Both the position numbers and the translations under genes were made by a program. From assembly GCF_002000025.1 (NCBI RefSeq), contig NZ_MUZV01000001.1, forward strand, positions 541,869 to 605,868: a DNA stretch of 64,000 bases, written 5' to 3'. Position 1 is the stretch's first letter, and the number at the start of each line of letters is the position of its first letter. Source of the DNA: Cognaticolwellia aestuarii (GTDB taxonomy: Bacteria > Pseudomonadota > Gammaproteobacteria > Enterobacterales > Alteromonadaceae). Below the pieces are notes generated by a model, which was not told the origin of the DNA, did not search any database, and saw nothing but the letters and a program-made list of their open reading frames with translations. Positions 1 through 9,333 of the stretch are shown here, in pieces.

Positions 1-1067
1 GTAGTACCAAAAATATTAGGTACATCGGTGTGTAATAAACCTGCGCGTGATAGCTCACCCAAAATAGCAATAACACCACCTGCGCGATGTACATCTTCCA
101 TATGATACTTAGGCGTTGATGGCGCAACTTTACATAGCTGCGGCACAATGCGTGATAATTTATCCATGTCTGCCATGGTGTAATCTATTTCGGCTTCTTG
201 TGCTGTAGCCAATAAATGTAAAATAGTATTAGTAGAGCCACCCATGGCAATATCTAAGCACATCGCATTATGTAGGGCTTTTTTACTGGCAATATTGCGA
301 GGCAATGCCGACTCATCATTATCTTGATAATAGCGCTTAGTTAATGCCACTATTTGTTTTCCGGCATCTAAAAACAATTGCTCTCTGTCAGCATGTGTTG
401 CCAACATCGAACCGTTACCCGGTAACGCTAAACCTAACGCTTCAGCTAAACAGTTCATTGAGTTCGCGGTGAACATACCAGAACATGAGCCACAAGTTGG
501 GCAAGCAGAACGCTCAACTTGATCCGATTGTTCATTAGATACTTTAGGGTCAGCTCCTTGAATCATGGCATCGACTAAATCAAGTTTGATAATTTGGTCA
601 GAAAGCTTAGTTTTACCGGCTTCCATCGGACCACCAGAAACAAAAATGACAGGAATGTTTAAACGCATAGCTGCCATCAACATACCCGGAGTGATCTTGT
701 CACAGTTTGAAATACACACCATAGCATCAGCACAATGGGCATTAACCATGTATTCAACTGAATCCGCAATTAAATCACGAGAAGGTAAGCTGTAAAGCAT
801 GCCGCTGTGACCCATGGCAATACCATCATCCACGGCAATAGTATTAAATTCTTTCGCGACACCACCCGCTTCTTCAATGGCACCAGCAACTAACTGTCCC
901 ATATCTTTTAAATGTACATGCCCGGGGACAAACTGCGTAAACGAGTTAACTACGGCAATAATAGGTTTGCCGAAATCACCATCAGTCATACCTGTTGCAC
1001 GCCAAAGCGCTCGAGCGCCCGCCATATTTCGGCCTTGAGTTGAGGTTGCTGAGCGTAATTTTGGCAT
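1..1067 (-). CDS. ilvD: Dihydroxy-acid dehydratase, 3' part cut by the window edge
   Basis: Fourth enzyme of the branched-chain pathway; it dehydrates dihydroxy-acids to the 2-keto acids of valine and isoleucine and carries an Fe-S cluster. I translated it from the ATG at 1065-1067, and the frame stays open to the left edge (about 355 of the usual 610 residues). Visible family motifs are [10 protein letters not shown] near the N-terminus, [12 protein letters not shown] with a cluster cysteine, and [19 protein letters not shown] with a second. A good ribosome site (AAGGAA, complement of 1074-1079) lies six bases before the ATG. It follows ilvE after 244 bases, the last part of an ilvGMED(A) operon; ilvA would be expected beyond the edge. 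Identity is secure. Confidence 0.97.
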   Translation of the reverse strand, partial: MPKLRSATSTQGRNMAGARALWRATGMTDGDFGKPIIAVVNSFTQFVPGHVHLKDMGQLVAGAIEEAGGVAKEFNTIAVDDGIAMGHSGMLYSLPSRDLIADSVEYMVNAHCADAMVCISNCDKITPGMLMAAMRLNIPVIFVSGGPMEAGKTKLSDQIIKLDLVDAMIQGADPKVSNEQSDQVERSACPTCGSCSGMFTANSMNCLAEALGLALPGNGSMLATHADREQLFLDAGKQIVALTKRYYQDNDESALPRNIASKKALHNAMCLDIAMGGSTNTILHLLATAQEAEIDYTMADMDKLSRIVPQLCKVAPSTPKYHMEDVHRAGGVIAILGELSRAGLLHTDVPNIFGT

Positions 1068-1249
1068 GACAAATTCCTTAAATGCGTTAAGTTCGTTATG
1101 AGTAGTTCGTATTGGTGTTGGTTATTTCAAAAAAACACTTACAAAATGCTGTTTTAAAATAATCAAATACTGAGACAGTGTGCGTTATAACTAGACTGTC
1201 AAAATCATGGTGGTTTTTAAGCTAACAGGTAACATTCGATAGGTTATAT

Positions 1250-1300
1250 TAGCCAGCTATGTAGAACACATAGCTGGCTATAAATTAGCGAGCGCTAATT
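1250..1300. repeat. Two adjacent hairpins between ilvE and ilvD
   Basis: A perfect 13-base inverted repeat (1250-1262 with 1268-1280, five-base loop) is followed by an 8-base one (1283-1290 with 1293-1300, two-base loop). Neither is followed on the minus strand by a clear T run, so they look like mRNA stabilising or processing structures after ilvE rather than full terminators. The remainder of the 1068-1311 gap shows no gene. Confidence 0.6.
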
Positions 1301-1311
1301 CTAATCGAATA

Positions 1312-2238
1312 TTATTCTACGCTGTCTAACCAGTTTTCAGGCACTTCGGTACTACCATCAAAAATACCAAAAAAGGCGCTTTGAATCGCTTCAGTAATCG
1401 GGCCACGAGAACCATTACCTACAGCAATACCATCTACCGATTTCACTGGCACAACTTCAGTGGCGGTACCACACATGAAAAACTCATCGGCTAGGTATAA
1501 AGATTCACGAGAAATCGGCTCTTCGCGTACTTCATAACCTAACTGCTTAGCAAGGAAAAATACGGTATCACGAGTTAAACCTTGCAATATAGATGCGGTC
1601 CCTGGAGGGGTATAAAGCACACCATTGCGAATTAAAAATAAATTTTGCCCTGCACCCTCACTGACCATATTATTAATATCTAAAGCAACACCTTCAGCAT
1701 AACCATGACGAGCAGCTTCAGTAGAAATTAATTGTGAAGATAAGTAGTTACCACCAGCTTTTGCTGCCGTTGGCATAGTGTTCGGTGCCAGTCGATTCCA
1801 GCTTGATACACCCACTTCAACACCATTCTCAATAGCATCAGCACCTAAATAAGCTTCCCAACTAAACGCGGCGATCATCACATCAGCTACGGCATCAATA
1901 GGTGGACGAAGCCCCATACCAATGTCGCCTAAAAAGGCTAATGGACGAAGGTAAGCTGATTTTAAATTGTTTTTTACTACGGCATCTTTACACGCTTGAA
2001 CCACTTCTGCTTCGGTAAAAGGAATGTTCATACGGTATATTTTTGCTGATTCGAATAAACGTTTAATATGCTCTTCTAAACGAAAAATACAGGTACCTTT
2101 ATGCGTATTATATGCACGAATACCTTCAAATACTGAAGAACCGTAATGCAACGCATGACTCATAACATGTACTGTAGCATTCTGCCACGGCATGAGTTCA
2201 CCATTAAACCAAATTAGTTCTGCATTAACTTTAGCCAT
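1312..2238 (-). CDS. ilvE: Branched-chain amino acid aminotransferase
   Basis: PLP-dependent fold-IV aminotransferase that makes valine, isoleucine and leucine from their keto acids with glutamate as donor; cytosolic. At 308 residues it is essentially the length of the E. coli protein. The segment SSVFEGIRAY (about residues 34-43), the lysine of AAKAGGNYLSS (K160, expected Schiff base) and the C-terminal EFFMCGTATEV motif are all present. The start is supported by AGGAA six bases upstream. It lies 104 bases after ilvM, and that gap holds a small GCGCT/AGCGC hairpin. Its place between ilvM and ilvD is the classic operon order. Confidence 0.97.
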   Translation of the reverse strand: MAKVNAELIWFNGELMPWQNATVHVMSHALHYGSSVFEGIRAYNTHKGTCIFRLEEHIKRLFESAKIYRMNIPFTEAEVVQACKDAVVKNNLKSAYLRPLAFLGDIGMGLRPPIDAVADVMIAAFSWEAYLGADAIENGVEVGVSSWNRLAPNTMPTAAKAGGNYLSSQLISTEAARHGYAEGVALDINNMVSEGAGQNLFLIRNGVLYTPPGTASILQGLTRDTVFFLAKQLGYEVREEPISRESLYLADEFFMCGTATEVVPVKSVDGIAVGNGSRGPITEAIQSAFFGIFDGSTEVPENWLDSVE

Positions 2239-2342
2239 TTCTTATTCCTAATTTTTATTTTATATCAAATAGATAGCGCTAAATTAAAGCGCATTTTCTG
2301 CTTTGAGTTTTGTTACTTGTTGTCGAGGGTTATAATCCAGCA

Positions 2343-2600
2343 TTATGCTATAGACTGCTGTGATGCACTATTGTCTACCTTGACTTCTTTGATGTCGATC
2401 AGTTTATTAATTTGATCGACCAAAAGTTCAATCGAGCGCTCACTTCTCACCATCAATTCAATCGTGCCAACATTGGTACCGGTATTTACTTTGGCATTGA
2501 TACCGCTGATAAGAAAACCTCGATATCGAGTAACCTGCAAAATACGTTCAAGTACCACCTGTTTATCATCCGCCTTTATGGTTAATTGATAGTTCTTCAT
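2343..2600 (-). CDS. ilvM: Acetolactate synthase II small (regulatory) subunit
   Basis: An 85-residue ACT-domain protein. It begins MKNYQLTIKA and contains the beta-alpha-beta segment around RGFLISGINAKV and the GTIELMV strand, as in IlvM. It would bind the IlvG catalytic subunit, stabilise it and affect feedback behaviour. Its ATG directly abuts the ilvG stop codon (2601-2603), so translation is very likely coupled, and a GGAGAG element lies within the end of ilvG. The length matches the roughly 87 residues of E. coli IlvM. Confidence 0.93.
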   Translation of the reverse strand: MKNYQLTIKADDKQVVLERILQVTRYRGFLISGINAKVNTGTNVGTIELMVRSERSIELLVDQINKLIDIKEVKVDNSASQQSIA

Positions 2601-4265
2601 TTATGTACTCTCCATCATTTTATCATTCGCGGTGTTAGGTGGTACTAATGGCCAAACATTATCTTGTGCATCAATTTTTATTTGTAGCAAGTAAGGCCCA
2701 TCATGTTCTAGCATTTCTTCAATTGCGGCAGTTACTTGCGATTTTTTTGTGATTGATTTTGCTTTGATATCAAAGGCATTAGCTAACATGACAAAATCAG
2801 GATTATCAGCTAAATCTGTTTCACTTAATCGACCATTAAAGAATAAATCTTGCCACTGTCTCACCATGCCCAATTTAGCATTATCAATAAGTACAATTTT
2901 AACTGGCAACTGGAAACGTTTAATGGTGGAAAGCTCTTGCACGTTCATCATAAATGAACCATCCCCCGAAACGGCAATAATACAATCTGTTGGACGGCTC
3001 ACTTGTGCCCCAACAGCTGCCGGCACCCCAAATCCCATGGTACCCATACCGCCACTGGTTAAAAAATTACTCGGATCGTCAAATAGCATATGTTGTGCCG
3101 CCCACATTTGGTGCTGGCCCACATCAGTAGTAACACAAGTATTTTCTGGCATATTATCACTGATTTCTTTTAACACCGCGGGGGCAAAAATTGACTCTCC
3201 AGGGTGGTTATAATCCCATGAAAAATCCGTTTTCATCATTTGACATTTTTCTTGCCAATGAATGATAGATAATGGAATAGCTAATGCAGGTAAATTTACC
3301 TTTAAATCACCAAGAATCGCAGCGTCAGCGACACGACGTTTATTAATTTCTGCGGTATCAATATCAAAATGAATAACTTTAGCGTTAGGCGCAAATTCAT
3401 TTAACTTACCGGTTACTCGGTCATCAAAACGTGCCCCAACAGCAATTAATAAATCACATTCTTGTACCGCTAAATTAGCCGCTTTAGTACCGTGCATGCC
3501 TAACATGCCTAAATAATTTTCATCTGTGGGATCAATAGTACCTAAACCTTTCAGAGTAGAAACACTCGGCACTCCTGTAGTTTTAGCAAAAGCCCTCAAT
3601 TCATCAATGGCATTTGCCATACCAACACCACCACCCACGTATAAAATAGGCTGTTTAGTTTGACTCAATAGTGCAATAGCACTACCAACATTAGCAGGAG
3701 GTAGCTTTACTTTGTTTTTTAAATTAACTAAATGATCTAAACAGCCATTAACTTCTGCCAACTGAATATCTTTAGGAATATCAACAAGAACAGGACCCTG
3801 TCTACCTTCAAGTGCAATAGCAAAAGCTTGATGCAACACGGCTGCTAAATCATTAATGTCAGTCACTTGAAAAGAATGCTTAGTACAAGCAAGCGACAAA
3901 CCAAAAATATCAATTTCTTGAAAAGCATCAGAGCCCATGGCTGCGGTGGCCACTTGCCCCGTGATAGCAACAACAGGAATTGAATCTGCTAAAGCATCGG
4001 CAAGGCCTGTAATTAAATTTGTTGCACCAGGGCCTGAGGTCGCTAAACAGACCCCAACTTTACCTGATGCTCGAGCGTAACCTACCGCTGAAAATGCAGC
4101 TCCTTGTTCATGCCGGCACAGAAAGTGTTCAACATTACTATCGTATAGCGCATCGTAGATTGGCATTATTGCGCCACCTGGGTAGCCAAAAACATGCTCA
4201 ACGCCATGCTGCTCTAACACATTAAATAATAAGCCGCCGCCAGTTAATTTTTTTTCAGTTGTCAT
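2601..4265 (-). CDS. ilvG: Acetolactate synthase II large (catalytic) subunit
   Basis: Thiamine diphosphate enzyme that makes acetolactate and acetohydroxybutyrate, the first common step of valine and isoleucine synthesis. The 554-residue frame is intact, unlike the frameshifted ilvG of E. coli K-12. The N-terminal part has [15 protein letters not shown] and the catalytic Glu of RHEQGAAF (E53). A central FAD/DHS-like domain is followed by the ThDP/Mg motif beginning GDGSF (434-438). It is the first structural gene after the leader peptide and attenuator at 4395-4541. The ribosome site at the chosen ATG is weak. Confidence 0.96.
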   Translation of the reverse strand: MTTEKKLTGGGLLFNVLEQHGVEHVFGYPGGAIMPIYDALYDSNVEHFLCRHEQGAAFSAVGYARASGKVGVCLATSGPGATNLITGLADALADSIPVVAITGQVATAAMGSDAFQEIDIFGLSLACTKHSFQVTDINDLAAVLHQAFAIALEGRQGPVLVDIPKDIQLAEVNGCLDHLVNLKNKVKLPPANVGSAIALLSQTKQPILYVGGGVGMANAIDELRAFAKTTGVPSVSTLKGLGTIDPTDENYLGMLGMHGTKAANLAVQECDLLIAVGARFDDRVTGKLNEFAPNAKVIHFDIDTAEINKRRVADAAILGDLKVNLPALAIPLSIIHWQEKCQMMKTDFSWDYNHPGESIFAPAVLKEISDNMPENTCVTTDVGQHQMWAAQHMLFDDPSNFLTSGGMGTMGFGVPAAVGAQVSRPTDCIIAVSGDGSFMMNVQELSTIKRFQLPVKIVLIDNAKLGMVRQWQDLFFNGRLSETDLADNPDFVMLANAFDIKAKSITKKSQVTAAIEEMLEHDGPYLLQIKIDAQDNVWPLVPPNTANDKMMEST

Positions 4266-4394
4266 GTTTATGTTTACTTTTAAACCATAAATTATGCATT
4301 AGCTATTCATTCTCACTAATTTATATTTTTTATAGCTTTTAAGTACTCTCCCAAAAGTAGTCATGCCAATGTGCTTGACGAAATTTATAGTTTA

Positions 4395-4444
4395 TATAAC
4401 AACAAACCCCCCGGTCCTTGCGGAGCGGGGGGTTTGTTGTTATA
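4395..4444 (-). terminator. Attenuator terminator of the ilvGMED operon
   Basis: A perfect 18-base inverted repeat (4395-4412 with 4427-4444) with a 14-base loop. On the minus strand it reads six C, a loop, six G and then a U-rich run (UUUGUUGUU), the form of an intrinsic terminator. It lies between the ilvL leader peptide and ilvG, where ribosome stalling on Ile, Val or Leu codons would be expected to favour an alternative fold. The remainder of 4266-4769 shows only the leader peptide and presumed promoter sequence. Confidence 0.88.
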
Positions 4445-4466
4445 AGATTTTTTACTTTTCTTTAGT

Positions 4467-4541
4467 TCAACAAATACCCCGCGATGATTTAATAATCACC
4501 ACGACGAGAATGTTAATAATCACTGAACTATTTTTTTGCAT
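4467..4541 (-). CDS. ilvL: ilv operon leader peptide
   Basis: A 24-codon frame on the minus strand from the ATG at 4539-4541 to the TGA at 4467-4469. Its middle is almost only regulatory amino acids (VIINILVVVII), the composition expected of the leader that senses charged tRNA for Ile, Val and Leu. It ends 22 bases before the 18-base terminator stem and lies between comM and ilvG, the same arrangement as yifB-ilvL-ilvG in E. coli. The ribosome site is weak (AGAAAA-like). I infer transcription attenuation; no promoter is convincing enough to mark. Confidence 0.85.
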   Translation of the reverse strand: MQKNSSVIINILVVVIIKSSRGIC

Positions 4542-4769
4542 ATTAATCTATATTTTCTGTAATTTTATTGATTTTAGTTTTGCCGTTTCCAGCCTATTTA
4601 AATTAGTACCATAGCTCTAATAACAAGCGCAAGTGTTTTTACACTAATTTTGAAATTAAGCTGTCTCTATGATTAATTTCTATCGTTTTTGCCGGTTTAT
4701 TTTTTCGCAAAAAAAATATTAATTAACTACACTTACGTAAAGTATTAGTGAAAGTAAAAATGGATTTTT

Positions 4770-6290
4770 ATGACCTTAGCCTGTGTTTTTAGTAGAGCGC
4801 GTGTTGGCCTCGAATCTCCGTTAGTCACGGTTGAGGTGCACTTAGCCAATGGCTTGCCGGCATTCAATATTGTTGGCTTACCGGAAACATCTGTTCGAGA
4901 AGCCAAAGATCGTGTGCGCAGCGCCATTATCAACTGTGGCTACGAATTTCCTGCTAAACGTATCACAGTAAATTTAGCACCCGCCGATTTACCCAAGGAG
5001 GGTGGGCGTTTCGATCTACCTATCGCTTTAGGTATTCTTGCCGCGGCTCAACAACTTCCAGAAGCAGATTTAAAAAACTATGAGTTTGCCGGTGAACTAG
5101 CATTATCAGGCGAGCTGCGCGCTATTATTGGTGAAATACCCATGGCAATGGCTTGTCAAAAAAGTGGTAGAACGTTAGTGATACCCAGTGAAAATGCCGA
5201 GCAAGCAAGCTGGGTTCAAAATGTAAAAATATTAAGCCTTTCACACCTGAGTCAACTATTTCCTCATTTCCTCAAGCAAAAAACTTTACCACTTGTCGAG
5301 ACCAAAACGCTACAAGCCTACAATACGAAAAGTGAACATGATATTGCAGATGTTGTCGGTCAACCGCTAGCGAAACGAGCATTAGAAATTGCGGCAAGCG
5401 GTGGGCATAACTTATTATTTATTGGTCCTCCTGGCACAGGAAAAACTATGTTGGCAAGTCGATTGCCGGGTATTTTACCAGCAATGACTGAACAAGAAGC
5501 CTTATCAAGTGCCGCTATCCAGTCTATTTGCCATAAAAATATCAGTCCAGAATCATGGTTAACAAGACCATTTCGCGCACCACATCATACCGCGTCATCA
5601 GCGGCACTAGTCGGCGGTGGCAGTCACCCTCAGCCCGGTGAAATTTCATTAGCCCATAATGGCGTACTGTTTCTAGACGAGCTGCCTGAGTTTGAACGCA
5701 AGGTACTAGATGTTTTGCGCGAACCCATGGAGTCGGGTGAGGTCACCATATCGCGCGCTCTGCTCAAACAAACGTTCCCGGCACAATTTCAACTTGTCGC
5801 CGCAATGAACCCAAGTCCAACCGGCTTTTACAATGACAAACGTAGCACACCAGAACAGGTTTTACGTTACCTGAACAGACTGTCAGGTCCGTTTTTAGAT
5901 CGTATCGATATTCAAATCGAAGTCACCCGGCTACCGCGGGGTATGTGGGCAAATGAAACGGAGAAAGGAGAATCTAGTCATACCATTCAAAAAAGAGTAA
6001 GCGACTGTTATCAAAAACAAATAAAACGTCAAGGTAAGGTAAACGCACAATTAGGTAGCGCCGAAGTAAGAAATTACTGCCAACTTGACTCTGAAGATAA
6101 TGAGTTTTTAGAATTGGCCATTGAAAAGCTCAACCTATCCACAAGAGCACATCACAAAATTTTAAAAATCTCCAGAACCCTTGCCGATATGGAGTCAGTC
6201 GAGCATATAGAACGAAAACATCTCATTGAAGCACTTTCCTATCGTGCTATGGATAGAATACTGCGACATTTAACAGATGCTATTGCATAA
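4770..6290 (+). CDS. comM: YifB/ComM family AAA+ ATPase
   Basis: A 506-residue Mg-chelatase-like AAA+ protein. In naturally competent bacteria ComM is a hexameric branch-migration helicase that extends recombination during DNA integration. Visible features are an N-terminal fold containing NGLPAFNIVGLPE, the Walker A motif GPPGTGKT (219-226), the Walker B-like sequence GVLFLDELPEF, and the family segment RPFRAPHHTAS. It is divergent from the ilv leader, as yifB is in E. coli, and its stop lies ten bases from the convergent ilvY stop. Whether this organism is transformable cannot be judged here. Confidence 0.93.
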   Translation: MTLACVFSRARVGLESPLVTVEVHLANGLPAFNIVGLPETSVREAKDRVRSAIINCGYEFPAKRITVNLAPADLPKEGGRFDLPIALGILAAAQQLPEADLKNYEFAGELALSGELRAIIGEIPMAMACQKSGRTLVIPSENAEQASWVQNVKILSLSHLSQLFPHFLKQKTLPLVETKTLQAYNTKSEHDIADVVGQPLAKRALEIAASGGHNLLFIGPPGTGKTMLASRLPGILPAMTEQEALSSAAIQSICHKNISPESWLTRPFRAPHHTASSAALVGGGSHPQPGEISLAHNGVLFLDELPEFERKVLDVLREPMESGEVTISRALLKQTFPAQFQLVAAMNPSPTGFYNDKRSTPEQVLRYLNRLSGPFLDRIDIQIEVTRLPRGMWANETEKGESSHTIQKRVSDCYQKQIKRQGKVNAQLGSAEVRNYCQLDSEDNEFLELAIEKLNLSTRAHHKILKISRTLADMESVEHIERKHLIEALSYRAMDRILRHLTDAIA

Positions 6291-6300
6291 TAAATAAACT

Positions 6301-7173
6301 TTAAATACTAGCAAAGAAAGCTTTAATTAATGGCTGCTCTTTACTTTGATTTAAACAACAAACTCCCAGATCAAAAGGCGCTATTTCACCAACATCTGCT
6401 AAGTATTGTACGCGATCTTTTACCGGACTATTTTCAACTACAACCTGTGGCACAATCCCAACACCGCATCCCAAAGCCACCATGCTAACCAAAGCCTCAT
6501 GACCTGAAACCGTTGCGTAAATATTGGCTTTACCTTGCTGCTTCTTACGATACCAGTATTCGAAACGCTTACGCGCAGGACCATGTTCAGGCAAAATAAT
6601 CGGAATTTCCGACCAAGAAAAATCTTGCTGAATTTGCTGCTGAACACGACAGACCATAGTTGGAGCAATAACGGATAAGGGTATTTTTGCTAAATGCTCA
6701 AAGGTAAAAATACGTGATAATTGCTCGGGCTTGGCGGCAATAGCAAAATCTACCGCCTGTTTTTCTACTTGCTCGAGTGCGTCAGCGGCATCGCCTGTCG
6801 TTAGCATAATTTCGACTAGCGGATGCTGCTGCCGAAAACGTTCTAACAGTGGCGGCAAGTGGCTATAAGCTGCTGTAACTGAACAATAAATATGTAATTT
6901 ACCTTGTAACTCTGCTTGTTTTTGATTCAATGAGAGTTGTAATAATTGCCACTGTTCCAGTTGTTGCTCTGCAAATTGATAAAACTGCTTTCCTGCCTCA
7001 CTCAAGACTACAGTACGATTATCTCGATGTAATAAAGCGCTACCTACCTCATGTTCTAAGCGCTGAATAACTCGACTGAGTGTTGAAGGGCTAACATGAT
7101 GAAGTTCAGCGGTTTTTCCAAAATGCAGAGATTTTGATAAATCGACAAACATACGCAAAGACTTAAGTTCCAA
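6301..7173 (-). CDS. ilvY: LysR-type activator of ilvC
   Basis: A 290-residue LysR-family regulator (E. coli IlvY has 297). The winged helix-turn-helix occupies about residues 1-60 (MELKSLRMFVDL, SPSTLSRVIQRLE), followed by a periplasmic-binding-like effector domain. IlvY senses acetolactate or acetohydroxybutyrate and activates ilvC while repressing itself. The assignment rests on its divergent position to ilvC, 172 bases away, and on the palindromes in the shared region. A different LysR role is unlikely given this context. Confidence 0.93.
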   Translation of the reverse strand: MELKSLRMFVDLSKSLHFGKTAELHHVSPSTLSRVIQRLEHEVGSALLHRDNRTVVLSEAGKQFYQFAEQQLEQWQLLQLSLNQKQAELQGKLHIYCSVTAAYSHLPPLLERFRQQHPLVEIMLTTGDAADALEQVEKQAVDFAIAAKPEQLSRIFTFEHLAKIPLSVIAPTMVCRVQQQIQQDFSWSEIPIILPEHGPARKRFEYWYRKKQQGKANIYATVSGHEALVSMVALGCGVGIVPQVVVENSPVKDRVQYLADVGEIAPFDLGVCCLNQSKEQPLIKAFFASI

Positions 7174-7210
7174 ATTTATTCCTTAACTACCACATTTAAC
7201 CGAAACTGTA

Positions 7211-7238
7211 TTGCATATTATGCAACACTACAATGCAA
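7211..7238. promoter_or_regulatory. Candidate IlvY operator between ilvY and ilvC
   Basis: A perfect 7-1-7 palindrome TTGCATATTATGCAA (7211-7225) is followed by another TGCAA half-site (7234-7238). This matches the expectation of paired LysR-type sites in the divergent ilvY/ilvC region. The palindrome is about 50 bases upstream of the ilvC -10 candidate. Confidence 0.7.
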
Positions 7239-7247
7239 ATATATCAT

Positions 7248-7276
7248 TTTAAGCAAGGTAATATTTCAGCTATGAT
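7248..7276 (+). promoter_or_regulatory. Candidate ilvC promoter
   Basis: A weak -35 (TTTAAG, 7248-7253) lies 17 bases before a good -10 (TATGAT, 7271-7276). A poor -35 box next to the IlvY palindrome fits an activator-dependent promoter. The predicted start is near 7283, about 60 bases before the ilvC ATG. Confidence 0.45.
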
Positions 7277-7345
7277 GTTTACAAGCTCAAAAATTGATAA
7301 ATTTATAAAGGTTTCTTGGTGAAAAACCAAGTACAGGAGATTAAA

Positions 7346-8830
7346 ATGGCTAACTATTTCAATACTTTAAGTTTGCGTGAAAAATTGGCGCAATTAGGCA
7401 AATGTCGCTTTATGCAACGAGAAGAGTTCAGTGACGGTTGTAATTTTATTAAAGATTGGAATATTGTCATTGTCGGTTGTGGTGCTCAAGGTCTCAACCA
7501 AGGTTTAAACATGCGCGATTCTGGTTTGAATATCTCTTATGCTTTACGTGATGCAGCCATTGCTGAAAAACGTCAATCATATCAATGGGCAACAGAAAAT
7601 GGTTTTACTGTAGGTAATTATCAAGAACTAATTCCTCAAGCAGATTTAGTATTAAACCTTACTCCGGACAAGCAGCATACCTCGGCGGTTAACGCTGTTA
7701 TGCCACTTATGAAACAAGGGGCAACATTGTCTTATTCGCACGGTTTCAATATTGTTGAAGAAGGCATGCAAATTCGTCCTGATATCACCGTTGTCATGGT
7801 AGCGCCTAAATGTCCGGGCACTGAAGTACGTGAAGAATATAAACGTGGTTTTGGCGTACCAACACTGATTGCAGTACATCCTGAAAATGACCCTCAAGGT
7901 AATGGTTTAGCCATTGCTAAAGCCTACGCATCAGCTACTGGCGGCGATCGCGCAGGTGTTTTAGAGTCTTCGTTTATTGCTGAAGTAAAATCAGATCTAA
8001 TGGGTGAACAAACCATTCTTTGTGGCATGTTACAAACCGCAGCGGTATTGGGACATAAACAATTAATTGCCCAAGGTATGGACGCTGCATACGCACGTAA
8101 ATTATTGCAATACGGCATTGAAACTACCACCGAAGGCTTAAAGCATGGCGGTATTACTAATATGATGGATAGGCTATCAAACCCTGCAAAAATTAAAGCA
8201 TTTGATATGTCTGAAGAGCTAAAAGTTATTTTACGCCCATTATTCGAAAAGCATATGGACGATATTATTGAAGGTCACTTCTCTGCAACCATGATGGAAG
8301 ATTGGGCCAACGACGATGAAAACCTACTTAAATGGCGCGCAGAAACAGCTAAAACATCATTTGAATTAGCCGCAGATTGTTCAACAGAAATCAGCGAGCA
8401 GGAATATTACGACAAAGGTATATTTATTGTGGCCATGATTAAAGCAGGCGTAGAGCTAGCTTTTGAATCTATGGTTGCTGCAGGGATCATTGAAGAATCT
8501 GCTTATTATGAGTCGCTGCATGAAACACCGTTAATCGCTAACTGTATCGCGCGTAATAAGCTATATGAAATGAACGTAGTAATTTCCGATACCGCCGAAT
8601 ATGGTAATTATTTATTCACTCATGCGGCAGTACCTTTACTGACGGAATACGCCAATAACTTAACATTAGAACAATTAGGTGAAGGCATATCAGCAAGTGA
8701 TAACGGTGTTGATAATGTCCGTTTAATTGCGGTTAATGAAGCCATCCGTAATCATACAGTAGAAGTTGTAGGCAAGAAATTACGGGGTTATATGACCGAT
8801 ATGAAACGTATTGTAGAAGCCAGTAGTTAA
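7346..8830 (+). CDS. ilvC: Ketol-acid reductoisomerase, long form
   Basis: NADPH- and Mg-dependent enzyme that isomerises and reduces acetolactate to dihydroxyisovalerate. This is the long class II form typical of enterics (494 residues; E. coli has 491). The start is placed at ATG 7346 because MANYFNTL matches the family N-terminus and CAGGAGA (7333-7339) sits about six bases upstream; the TTG at 7316 would only add ten residues. The Rossmann motif [10 protein letters not shown] is at about residues 44-53, and the metal-binding region near [11 protein letters not shown] and the duplicated C-terminal knotted domain (ELAFESM, EYGNYL) are present. It is followed by a terminator at 8943. Confidence 0.97.
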   Translation: MANYFNTLSLREKLAQLGKCRFMQREEFSDGCNFIKDWNIVIVGCGAQGLNQGLNMRDSGLNISYALRDAAIAEKRQSYQWATENGFTVGNYQELIPQADLVLNLTPDKQHTSAVNAVMPLMKQGATLSYSHGFNIVEEGMQIRPDITVVMVAPKCPGTEVREEYKRGFGVPTLIAVHPENDPQGNGLAIAKAYASATGGDRAGVLESSFIAEVKSDLMGEQTILCGMLQTAAVLGHKQLIAQGMDAAYARKLLQYGIETTTEGLKHGGITNMMDRLSNPAKIKAFDMSEELKVILRPLFEKHMDDIIEGHFSATMMEDWANDDENLLKWRAETAKTSFELAADCSTEISEQEYYDKGIFIVAMIKAGVELAFESMVAAGIIEESAYYESLHETPLIANCIARNKLYEMNVVISDTAEYGNYLFTHAAVPLLTEYANNLTLEQLGEGISASDNGVDNVRLIAVNEAIRNHTVEVVGKKLRGYMTDMKRIVEASS

Positions 8831-8839
8831 TTTTTAATG

Positions 8840-8873
8840 CACTCAGTTATAGCAAGCACTCAGTTATAGCAAG
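8840..8873. repeat. Tandem 17-base duplication after ilvC
   Basis: The 17-mer CACTCAGTTATAGCAAG occurs twice head to tail (8840-8856 and 8857-8873) in the 3' untranslated region of ilvC. It is an exact duplication with no coding content and looks like a recent slippage or duplication event. Confidence 0.85.
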
Positions 8874-8942
8874 CCCGCAGCAAGCAGTGATTTATTGCCT
8901 TAAGTGAGATCCGCTTTAAGTGGCGTGCTATTAAGCATTCTT

Positions 8943-8979
8943 AGCGGTGTTGAGTTTGATACCAACACCGCTTTTATTT
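8943..8979 (+). terminator. ilvC terminator
   Basis: A perfect 10-base stem (AGCGGTGTTG at 8943-8952 with CAACACCGCT at 8963-8972) with a ten-base loop, followed by TTTATTT. It lies between ilvC and ppnP on the plus strand and would end ilvC transcription. Confidence 0.75.
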
Positions 8980-9000
8980 GTCCGAAAATAGGAAGAAATA

Positions 9001-9318
9001 ATGTCCGAACTTAACCATGTCAGTATCACGAAGATGGCAAATATTTACTTTGATGGTCAAGTGACCAGTAGAAAAGTAACATTTTCCGATGGCTCAATAA
9101 AAACCTTAGGTATTATGATGCCCGGTGAATACACATTTTCAACAACTGAAGAAGAGTTGATGGAAATTCAGCAAGGTAATGTCAGCGTATTATTACCTGA
9201 TAGTAACACTTGGCAAACATTTACTGCCAATCAAGCATTTGGAGTTCCAGCTAATTCATCCTTTAAAATCAAGGTTATTACTTTAGCCGACTACTGTTGT
9301 TCATATATTACTCAGTAA
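9001..9318 (+). CDS. ppnP: Pyrimidine/purine nucleoside phosphorylase (YaiE/DUF1255 cupin)
   Basis: A 105-residue small cupin-fold protein. PpnP phosphorolyses several nucleosides to base and ribose-1-phosphate in the cytosol. The family segments VMMPGEYTFST (here IMMPGEYTFST), VLLPD-TW and FGVPANSSF are clear against E. coli YaiE. It has GAAGAAA just before the ATG. It is a single gene between the ilvC terminator and a convergent cyclase gene only 15 bases away. The C-terminus (ADYCCSYI) matches the family's short YLC-Y ending. Confidence 0.88.
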   Translation: MSELNHVSITKMANIYFDGQVTSRKVTFSDGSIKTLGIMMPGEYTFSTTEEELMEIQQGNVSVLLPDSNTWQTFTANQAFGVPANSSFKIKVITLADYCCSYITQ

Positions 9319-9333
9319 ATAGAGCAAAATAAA

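Noticed and set aside
4363..4614. Plus-strand 83-codon frame over the ilv leader
   Set aside because: It lies across the attenuator and leader peptide on the other strand and shows no protein-like features.
7316..7345. Upstream TTG start for ilvC
   Set aside because: The family N-terminus MANYFNTL begins at 7346 with a good ribosome site; the extra ten residues are unlike the family.
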